NCBI GenBank assembly: GCA_022822685.1
Contig: JAJEAQ010000793.1
Location: 1 to 5,023 of the forward strand
Length of the DNA stretch: 5,023 nucleotides
Source: Trichodesmium sp. jk18x7bins.61
Lineage (GTDB): Bacteria; Cyanobacteriota; Cyanobacteriia; Cyanobacteriales; Microcoleaceae
Direction: 5' to 3'
Each line of letters begins with the position of its first letter. The first letter of the stretch is position 1. The notes under the pieces were generated by a model. That model was not told the DNA's origin, made no database searches, and was given only the letters and a program-made list of their open reading frames with translations. Shown here piece after piece: positions 1 to 4,846 of the stretch. The position numbers were made by a program, and so were the translations under genes.

Positions 1-88
1 AGGAGGAAGTAATTTATTTGCTGGTTGCTTTCCTCCTGGTATTAAATCACAGATTATAATGTGGGTCTCCAGCAACATTTTAAGATGA
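1..88 (+). CDS. 3' end of an upstream gene, product unknown (partial)
   Basis: A reading frame open from the left edge (codons from base 2) ends at TGA 86-88 and gives a 28-residue tail that starts GGSNLFAGCFPPG and ends SSNILR. It is called because its stop overlaps the ATG of the next gene as ATGA (85-88), a typical arrangement for translationally coupled genes, and because the Gly/Pro-rich tail looks protein-like. No family is recognised. A second frame (from base 3, stop at 57-59) is also open and gives a hydrophobic tail (YLLVAFLLVL), so the choice of frame is an inference from the overlap, not a certainty. Confidence 0.4.
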   Translation, partial: GGSNLFAGCFPPGIKSQIIMWVSSNILR

Positions 89-630
89 AAGAAAATATAG
101 CTGAACTCAAATTAGAAATAAATTCTTTACAAACTGAAATCGATGTTTTACAAACTCAAATAGATGCACTGCGTCAGAAACGTTCTTCTTTCCGGGTTAA
201 TATTAGTTTTCCTCAATATCATACCCCAGAAGCATTAGCTGAGTTTGGTCAAAAAAATGCTGAAGAAGCTGCACAATGGCGAGAAGAACTAAAAGAAATT
301 AATCAATCTCTGAAAGTATTAGAAGTACAACTTAATCAGAAAAGAAAAATATTAGCACCGAAAAAATCGCGACTAGAATGGTATGAACTACAAGAGCAAG
401 TATATTTAGGGGGAAAACATCTACAGGAACAAGTACAAAAAGTTAATCAACAAGCAAATCAACTTCAGGCAGAAATACAAAATCTTAAACAGATATATCA
501 AGAATTAAACCCTCTTTATTGTCAGTGGGTAGAAAATGCAGCGAATATAGTTGATTTTCAAGCCAAAACTATTCCTTATGTTTATGTTAAAGAAAATGGT
601 TTTGAACTGGGAAATAAAAACATTGATTGA
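85..630 (+). CDS. Coiled-coil protein of unknown function
   Basis: The product is 181 residues from ATG 85. A GTG at 61 would add eight residues (GLQQHFK after the initiator), but ATG 85 is preferred because it overlaps the upstream stop by four bases and the added residues do not join the coiled coil. There is no Shine-Dalgarno sequence just before it, which fits coupling. Residues about 4-33 are four heptads in register (ELKLEIN, SLQTEID, VLQTQID, ALRQKRS). A second charged, Leu/Gln-rich helical stretch covers about 65-145 (KVLEVQLNQKRK and QANQLQAEIQNLKQ). The last 35 residues are less helical and aromatic (PYVYVKENGFEL). No signal peptide, membrane segment or catalytic motif is seen. This is probably a cytosolic structural or partner protein of the upstream gene product; the function is unknown. 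Confidence 0.8.
   Translation: MKENIAELKLEINSLQTEIDVLQTQIDALRQKRSSFRVNISFPQYHTPEALAEFGQKNAEEAAQWREELKEINQSLKVLEVQLNQKRKILAPKKSRLEWYELQEQVYLGGKHLQEQVQKVNQQANQLQAEIQNLKQIYQELNPLYCQWVENAANIVDFQAKTIPYVYVKENGFELGNKNID
127..166 (+). repeat. 21-bp tandem duplication encoding one coiled-coil heptad
   Basis: TTACAAACTGAAATCGATG (127-145) recurs as TTACAAACTCAAATAGATG (148-166), 17 of 19 bases identical with a period of 21 bases. Each copy encodes LQTxID plus one residue, that is, one coiled-coil heptad, so the duplication keeps the heptad register. Confidence 0.75.
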
Positions 631-707
631 TAGATTCTAAGTAGGTAGGCATGATCAAACCGATGTATGTTTGGTTTTGTAAAAGAATCTGAAATAACCT
701 ATTTCTT

Positions 708-733
708 AAACCTCGCCCGCCCCGGCGGGGTTT
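708..733 (+). terminator. Intrinsic terminator after the coiled-coil gene
   Basis: AAACCTCGCC (708-717) pairs over ten positions, one of them a wobble, with GGCGGGGTTT (724-733) around a six-base loop. The T-run 731-734 closes the stem. It lies 78 bases after the stop at 628-630 and before the hemE leader. A weaker hairpin (653-660 with 669-676, followed by TTTTG) sits closer to the stop and may help. The T-tract is short (TTTTAGTT), so efficiency is uncertain. Confidence 0.6.
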
Positions 734-840
734 TAGTTAGACAAAGACAATTGAATAGGTTTCTGATGGGGTCAAGTAAACTTTCGTTACAATCTAAAAT
801 CCACTATTTCCAGAGTAGTCACGCCCCTGTAAACTAACAG

Positions 841-863
841 ATCAGGATAGATTTGCTCCTGAT
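841..863 (+). promoter_or_regulatory. Hairpin or dyad in the hemE upstream region
   Basis: ATCAGGA (841-847) and TCCTGAT (857-863) form a perfect 7-bp inverted repeat with a 9-base loop, ending 43 bases before the hemE ATG. It could be an operator dyad or an RNA hairpin in the leader. A TACAAT hexamer at 788-793 is a possible -10 element, but no convincing -35 stands 16-18 bases before it, so the promoter is not assigned. Confidence 0.35.
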
Positions 864-890
864 GATTAAGATGGGAAAATTATAGAATTA

Positions 891-896
891 AGAAGG
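891..896 (+). promoter_or_regulatory. Ribosome binding site of hemE
   Basis: AGAAGG lies 10 bases before ATG 907 and 4 bases before the alternative GTG 901. The spacing is slightly long for ATG and short for GTG, so it does not settle the start by itself. The N-terminal length typical of cyanobacterial HemE favours the ATG. Confidence 0.55.
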
Positions 897-906
897 TAAA
901 GTGAAG

Positions 907-1971
907 ATGGCCGAATCAAGCCAACTACCGTATTTATTACGCGCAACTCGGGGTGAAGTATTAGAGCGTCCGCCTGTATGGATGATGAGGCAGGCGGGGC
1001 GCTACATGAAGGCTTATCGAGATTTACGAGAGAGGTATCCCTCATTTCGCCAGCGTTCCGAACAAACAGATATTGCTGTGGAAATATCTCTACAACCTTT
1101 CCGCGCCTTTGCACCTGATGGTGTGATTTTGTTCTCAGACATTTTAACTTCATTACCAGGAATTGGGATTAATTTTGATATTGTGGAAAGTAAAGGCCCG
1201 ATTATTGACCCTCCGATTCGTTCCCAATCTCAAATAGATCAACTTCATCTAATTGAACCCGAAGAGTCTCTACCTTTTATTAAGGAAATTTTACAAACTC
1301 TCAGACAAGAAGTGGGCAACAGTGCAGCAGTTTTGGGTTTTGTGGGTGCTCCTTGGACTTTAGCTGCTTATGCTATAGAGGGCAAGAGCTGTAAGGATTA
1401 TACTTTGATCAAGAGAATGGCTTTTTGTGAGCCTAAGATGTTGCATAAGTTTTTGGATCAACTGGGAGATGCGATCGCTCTGTATGCCCGCTATCAAATC
1501 AACAGTGGAGCACAAGTTATCCAAATGTTTGATTCTTTGGCTGGCCAACTTAGCCCTCGAGATTATGAAACTTTTGCCTTACCCTATCAGCAACGAGTAG
1601 TGCAACAGGTTAAAACTGCTCACCCTAATACACCATTCATTCTTTATATCAATGGTAGTGCTGGGTTACTAGAGAGAATGCCCCAGACTGGTGTTGATAT
1701 AGTTAGCATAGATTGGACTGTAGATATTGCTGAAGCAAGACATCGCCTTGGTAGAAATGTAGGTGTCCAGGGAAATATAGATCCTGGTGTACTTTTTGGC
1801 TCTAAGGAGTTGATCAAGTCTCGAATTTTGGACACCATTTGTCAAGCTGGCAACCGAGGTCATATCTTGAATTTAGGACATGGCGTTTTGCAAAAGACTC
1901 CTGAAGAAAATGTGGCATTTTTCTTTGAAACTGCGAAAAATGTAGACAAGTTGTTAGCGGTAACAGCTTAA
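907..1971 (+). CDS. hemE: Uroporphyrinogen decarboxylase
   Basis: HemE removes the four acetate carboxyl groups of uroporphyrinogen III to give coproporphyrinogen III. It is a cofactor-free cytosolic step shared by haem, chlorophyll and bilin synthesis. The 354-residue product is full length for the family (URO-D, PF01208). It shows the N-terminal signature RPPVWMMRQAGRYM with the substrate-binding arginines R28 and R32, the FSDIL motif with the key aspartate D78, GAPWTLAAYAIEG with Y155, FDS with S210, and GHGV with H325 near the end. These match the active-site positions known for human UROD (R37, R41, D86, Y164, S219, H339). GTG 901 is an alternative start adding two residues. Oddities: the common FDSWAG motif reads FDSLAG, and several usually conserved positions differ (QPFRAF, LTSLPG, YINGSAG), so this is a somewhat divergent copy, though no catalytic residue is missing. 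It stands alone, with its own leader. Confidence 0.97.
   Translation: MAESSQLPYLLRATRGEVLERPPVWMMRQAGRYMKAYRDLRERYPSFRQRSEQTDIAVEISLQPFRAFAPDGVILFSDILTSLPGIGINFDIVESKGPIIDPPIRSQSQIDQLHLIEPEESLPFIKEILQTLRQEVGNSAAVLGFVGAPWTLAAYAIEGKSCKDYTLIKRMAFCEPKMLHKFLDQLGDAIALYARYQINSGAQVIQMFDSLAGQLSPRDYETFALPYQQRVVQQVKTAHPNTPFILYINGSAGLLERMPQTGVDIVSIDWTVDIAEARHRLGRNVGVQGNIDPGVLFGSKELIKSRILDTICQAGNRGHILNLGHGVLQKTPEENVAFFFETAKNVDKLLAVTA
1471..1478. repeat. HIP1 octamer (GCGATCGC)
   Basis: A perfect copy of the highly iterated palindrome of cyanobacterial genomes, inside hemE and read through as coding sequence (GAT GCG ATC GCT, Asp-Ala-Ile-Ala). A near copy, ACGATCGCC, occurs at 3914-3922. It is useful mainly as a taxonomic marker. 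Confidence 0.85.
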
Positions 1972-2019
1972 GAGATTTTCCTGAAATAAATTATCCATCT
2001 TGCTTGTGGAGTGAACATT

Positions 2020-2046
2020 CTACCCGCGCCCAGTATCGTGGGATAG
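2020..2046 (+). terminator. Hairpin downstream of hemE, possible weak terminator
   Basis: CTACCCGCG (2020-2028) pairs with CGTGGG-A-TAG (2037-2046), with one wobble, one bulged A and an 8-base loop, starting 49 bases after the hemE stop. No T-tract follows (ATGAAAATA), so it is at best a factor-dependent or 3'-stabilising hairpin. Confidence 0.3.
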
Positions 2047-2070
2047 ATGAAAATACCTCGTCAAGAAAAT

Positions 2071-2174
2071 GTAAAATATAGCAGTACGTTTTTTTGTTAG
2101 GACAAAAATATGGGTTGAAAGGCAAGAGGCAAGCATATGGATGTCCTAAGCTTAATGGATAGCCCTATATTTAC
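2071..2174. repeat. Nested inverted-repeat unit, MITE-like
   Basis: Outer arms are GTAAAATATAG (2071-2081) and CTATATTTAC (2165-2174), complementary over 10 bases with one bulged A. Inner arms are TTAGGACA (2097-2104) and TGTCCTAA (2142-2149), perfectly complementary. The inner and outer arms are separated by 15 bases on each side, so the unit is symmetrical and could be two long degenerate terminal repeats around a 37-base centre. That centre contains two adjacent copies of GGCAAGA/C. No protein is encoded. It resembles a small dispersed element, but its presence elsewhere in the genome cannot be seen from here. Confidence 0.5.
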
Positions 2175-2218
2175 CCAGTTGAAAGCTCTAATTTTTTTAC
2201 CGAGGCATGAAAGCAGAC

Positions 2219-2390
2219 TATAGAACCCATTTGGCATCTTTTTCAATAAAATTTGACCTTTTCAGTAGCTAGTATATCGAACAATTTAAGCCCAGGATTA
2301 AGTGTTTGGGAACCATTTCTTTCCATGATGATGAAAGCAAGAAACTGTAAGGCTTATGGTTAGGTAAGGAGAGCCCAAATGGGTTCTATA
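2219..2390 (-). mobile_element. 172-bp insertion-sequence remnant or MITE with 16-bp terminal repeats
   Basis: TATAGAACCCATTTGG (2219-2234) is the exact reverse complement of CCAAATGGGTTCTATA (2375-2390). If TA is a target duplication, the element proper is 2221-2388 with 14-bp ends flanked by TA. On the minus strand a 36-codon frame (2353 down to TGA at 2245-2243) ends only eight bases inside the left repeat, as a transposase gene usually does. Its product has a protein-like middle (MERNGSQTLNPGLKLF) and ends TEKVKFY. Upstream of it that frame has stops (2356-2354, and again two codons further out). The simplest reading is an internally deleted insertion sequence that kept both ends and the transposase C-terminus. 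The IS family is not recognised; TA-target elements are one possibility. Confidence 0.6.
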
Positions 2391-2531
2391 AGCCGATTAT
2401 AAAAGCTTGCTGTTGAGCCTAGATGACTTTAGTTGGACTGTGATATATTTTTTTTCATCGAGGTGCAAGGTTTTAATGTATTGTTGTCAGGAAGAGGGGG
2501 ATGTCAACACCTAAAACTTCAAACCTTTTTT

Positions 2532-3500
2532 ATGAGCCATAAACGGATTTTCATTACTGGTGCTAGTGGGTGTATTGGTCACTACATTGTTGAGTCATTA
2601 ATTCAAAATACTCAACATGAACTTTACTTATTGGTGCGAAACCCGAAGAAACTCAAAGTTGATTACAAAGCTCGTTCGGGTGTTAATATCTTGTCAGCTA
2701 ATCTCCGAGAAATTGAAAATTTTTCAGCCTTACTTCAGGAGATTAATGTAGCAATTTTAGCTGCTACTGCTTGGGGAAATTTACAAGAGGTATTTGATAT
2801 AAATGTCGTCAAAACTGTGAGATTGATCAAATTACTTAATCCAGAGGTATGCGAAAATATCATCTATTTTTCAACAGCTAGTATTCTCGATCGGAATCAT
2901 AATTTACTTAGAAAGGCTAGGGAGATTGGCTCTGACTATATTCGTTCCAAGTATGACTGTATGTATCAGTTATCTCGACTAGATAATCTACTACCTCTGA
3001 CTTGTCTTTTTCCTACCTTAGTTTTGGGAGGAGATGCTGAAAAACCATATTCTCATCTTTCTTCTGGTTTGCCAGAAATAACTAAATATATTGGTTTCAT
3101 CCGATGGTTAAAGACTGATGGTAGTTTCCATTTTATTCATGCTGAGGATATTGCTAGAGTAGTTACTTATTTAGTCGAAAATCCACCTCAGTCCAAAAAA
3201 ATACAAAAATTGATTTTAGGGAACCCACAAATTACAGTCAATCAGATCATTGAAGAACTTTGTGTGTATCTCAGGAAACGAATTTACTTCCGTTTTAATT
3301 TGTCTCCTTGGTTGATAGAAGCGATAATAGTAATATTTAAAATTGAAATAGGAGCTTGGGATAGATTCTGTTTAGAATATCGCCATTTTACATATCAAAA
3401 TCCTGTTAATCCAGCCACTTTTGAACTACCAACTTATTGCCCTACTATTGCTGATGTTTTGATAACTAGAGGTATTGGGATGGGTGCAAAAGCAATTTAA
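2532..3500 (+). CDS. NAD(P)-dependent epimerase/dehydratase family protein (extended SDR)
   Basis: The 322-residue product from ATG 2532 is an atypical extended short-chain dehydrogenase/reductase. The Rossmann motif TGASGCIG (GxxGxxG at 10-16) lies at the N-terminus. The second strand ends LLVRNPKK (33-40), where the arginine hints at NADP. A strand ends ILAATA (75-80). The catalytic set is present as S114/T115 in YFSTAS and YIRSK (Y136, K140), and HFIHAEDIARV (200-210) is the usual substrate-domain motif. The C-terminal part is the variable substrate domain, with a hydrophobic stretch at 260-270, so the substrate cannot be named. The frame is open upstream to TTG 2433, but those 33 residues precede the Rossmann strand and are unlike the family, so ATG 2532 is chosen. 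No Shine-Dalgarno sequence stands before it. A 13-codon leader frame (ATG 2501 to TAA 2540-2542), with GGAAGAGGGGG directly in front, overlaps this start and may couple translation. Confidence 0.85.
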   Translation: MSHKRIFITGASGCIGHYIVESLIQNTQHELYLLVRNPKKLKVDYKARSGVNILSANLREIENFSALLQEINVAILAATAWGNLQEVFDINVVKTVRLIKLLNPEVCENIIYFSTASILDRNHNLLRKAREIGSDYIRSKYDCMYQLSRLDNLLPLTCLFPTLVLGGDAEKPYSHLSSGLPEITKYIGFIRWLKTDGSFHFIHAEDIARVVTYLVENPPQSKKIQKLILGNPQITVNQIIEELCVYLRKRIYFRFNLSPWLIEAIIVIFKIEIGAWDRFCLEYRHFTYQNPVNPATFELPTYCPTIADVLITRGIGMGAKAI

Positions 3501-3892
3501 AACTCAAAATTCCAAAGTAACAAGGAAGAGTAGTCTATCTTTAGATGTTCTGATAAATGCAGAAAGAAAATATCTGGTAAAAAGCTGAGCCTAAATTTCA
3601 AATTCTCAGAAGATAGAAATTATAGCGCTTCGCTCTCGCGTATTTACAAATCAGGATTGAATCTCCTTTGACTGAACAGTTCCCCTATTTTAATCTGTAA
3701 CTATACCAGCGCGAAGCGCTATATCTGACATTGACTGATTAAGTTAGGGATAGGAAAGTTCAAGCTAAAAGCCACTATGAATTGGTATTTTGATCAGCTA
3801 GAACATTAGTCACCACATCACAACCACGAACCTAATTAATGATTAAGTGTTTTAGTTGTTCCTTTCTACCTTTTTGATTCTGACGAAGCTAG
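3501..3892. other. 392-bp convergent spacer
   Basis: This lies between the end of the plus-strand SDR gene and the end of the minus-strand DUF192 locus. It contains an inverted-repeat pair (3621-3723) and nothing else that can be supported. No clear intrinsic terminator with a T-tract was found for either gene, and no frame in it looks like protein. Confidence 0.6.
3621..3723. repeat. 103-bp unit bounded by 13-bp inverted repeats
   Basis: TATAGCGCTTCGC (3621-3633) is the exact reverse complement of GCGAAGCGCTATA (3711-3723). Each arm also holds a small hairpin of its own (AGCG-CTT-CGCT on the left). GC-rich AGCGAAGCGCT-type palindromes in AT-rich spacers are a familiar sort of small repeat in filamentous cyanobacteria. 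The 77 bases between the arms are AT-rich and non-coding. It could be a mini-transposon with TA target duplication or two separate palindromic repeats facing each other. Confidence 0.5.
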
Positions 3893-4185
3893 TTAAATAA
3901 GCTGAATATTTATACGATCGCCTACCCTTAAACCTAATTCTGTCGCCCTCCCTCCTCTTAACTCAATCACTTGATCGACAGGAGTATTTGGTCCATAAGT
4001 AGGACAAGGTTCAGTTTCGCAAGGTGATACATTAGAAAAAATTGCTTGTACTTCCCCATCCCTCAGAAACACCATATCAAGATTTATAAATACATTTCTC
4101 TCATCCAAAAATTGGCTGTACGAGGAGGGTTGAGAGGAAATAACATTCCTTGCTCGTCTGGCAAATTACTCCGAAACATTAAACC
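3893..4185 (-). pseudogene. DUF192 domain, main part (3' half of a frameshifted RTX-DUF192 gene)
   Basis: On the minus strand from 4185 the shifted frame reads GLMFRSNLPDEQGMLFPLNP and goes on to FWMR at 4099. This is the conserved start of the DUF192 core (PF02643). Two extra bases (GA, 4098-4097, in a GAGAGA run) then move the reading to the frame NVFINLDMVFLRDG, through PCPTYGP and VDQVIELRGGRATELGL to GDRINIQLI and TAA at 3895-3893, the complete end of the domain. Removing GA gives FWMR-NVFINLDMVFL, which has family spacing. A TTG at 4108 could open the last 71 residues alone, but that would lack half of the domain. DUF192 is a small domain of unknown function, usually exported. It is called a pseudogene unless the indels are sequencing errors. 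Confidence 0.8.
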
Positions 4186-4846
4186 TTGCTTGCTCAAATG
4201 GAGTTTGTGCGACCTCTAAATTAATTATTTGACCGAAAAAAGTTGCTTGTGCTGAAATAGGTAACATTTGGCCTAACTCCACTTCTCCTAATATAGAGTT
4301 AAAATTTGATTCCTCAAGATTTGTCACCCCTGGTAATATTGCTAAATATTCTCCTGTCAATCTATCTCGAATAATAGTATTGCCTTCAGATGGCAGTATA
4401 TTCAATTCACTAAACTGTAAATCTCCGGTGAGAATAATTCGATCGTTACCATTACCGAAGTCTGTAATCACATCTGCATCTTCCACATTGATTCCTCCAG
4501 TGGAAGATAAACCCCCACGCCTACCAATAGCAAATAAATCATTACCCTCACCCCCAGTAATAGTATCCCTACCTAAATCCCCCATTAACCAGTCTAGACC
4601 TAAATCTCCATAAATTAAGTCATTTCCTTGTCCACCACCCCAAATAGTATCCCCATCTTGTCCACCGTAAATAATATCATCCCCTTGATTTCCTTGGAGC
4701 ACATCCGTTCCCTGGTTGCCGAAAATTTGGTCATGGCCTCCAAAACCTTGGAGACTATCTTTACTTGCTAAGGCAATGATTATGTCACTATCAGGAGTAC
4801 CACTGAGTAAACAAATACCTAGTGTGCCTTGAATATTAATTCTCAG
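4166..4846 (-). pseudogene. RTX calcium-binding repeat region fused to the start of a DUF192 domain (5' half of the broken gene)
   Basis: The minus-strand frame runs down from about 4846. It begins with residues like the N-terminus of RTX proteins (INIQGTLGI, SGTPDSDIIIALAS), then eight glycine/aspartate nonapeptides (4747-4529), then the usual cap DADVITDFGNGNDRIIL. A linker (LPGVTNLEESNFNSI) leads straight into LPISAQATFFGQ and INLEVAQTPFEQA, the first strand of DUF192. After 4187 the frame is lost: only one base (4186) stands where a codon is expected before GLMF, and RFNVSE then runs to TAA 4168-4166. The frame is open up to 4897, yet there is no ATG, GTG or TTG between 4897 and GTG 4702, which lies inside the repeats. 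CTG 4846-4844 occupies a plausible start position. RTX repeats bind calcium outside the cell; here the product is probably not made intact. Confidence 0.75.
4529..4747 (-). repeat. RTX nonapeptide array (eight units)
   Basis: Read on the minus strand the units are GFGGHDQIF, GNQGTDVLQ, GNQGDDIIY, GGQDGDTIW, GGGQGNDLIY, GDLGLDWLM, GDLGRDTIT and GGEGNDLFA, close to the GGxGxDxux calcium-binding consensus (PF00353). The fifth unit has one extra residue. GTG 4702, the first ordinary start codon, falls inside the second unit, so an initiation there would cut the array. Confidence 0.85.

Larger units (their letters stand above)
1972..2531. other. 560-bp spacer between hemE and the SDR gene
   Basis: No convincing gene is seen here. 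The spacer holds a hairpin just after hemE (2020-2046), a nested inverted-repeat unit (2071-2174) that includes two copies of the heptamer GGCAAGA/C (2121-2134), an insertion-sequence remnant (2219-2390), and about 140 bases of SDR leader. A TATATT hexamer (2444-2449) followed by a T-run could be a -10 element, but it lacks a matching -35. Much of the length appears to come from inserted repeat units, not regulation. Confidence 0.6.

Noticed and set aside
866..1863. Minus-strand open frames at 866-1153, 1360-1548, 1644-1838 and 1669-1863
   Set aside because: They are all antisense to hemE, which is unambiguous on the plus strand. Their products show no family motif and have no ribosome site.
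2021..2135. Minus-strand 37-codon frame starting MLASCLSTHIF
   Set aside because: It lies across the nested repeat and a hairpin and has no ribosome site. Small spurious frames are expected in such repeats.
2137..2223. Plus-strand 28-codon frame starting MDVLSLMDSPIF
   Set aside because: It begins inside the nested repeat and ends in the terminal repeat of the neighbouring element, and it has no ribosome site or recognisable family. It is probably a chance frame across repeats.
2433..2531. N-terminal extension of the SDR gene from TTG 2433
   Set aside because: The 33 added residues precede the Rossmann motif, which belongs at the very N-terminus in this family, and TTG 2433 has no ribosome site.
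3893..4108. Independent 71-residue DUF192 protein from TTG 4108
   Set aside because: It would lack the N-terminal half of the domain, which is plainly encoded just upstream in a shifted frame. The start is a weak TTG created within the FWM codons.
4097..4187. Programmed ribosomal frameshifting as the explanation of the DUF192 frame changes
   Set aside because: Two separate shifts of opposite direction within 90 bases would be needed, and neither site shows a classic slippery heptamer with a downstream stem. Indels are simpler.
4380..4613. Plus-strand 77-residue open frame
   Set aside because: It is antisense to the RTX repeats. Its Ser/Pro-rich product is the complement of the Gly/Asp codons and does not look like a real protein.
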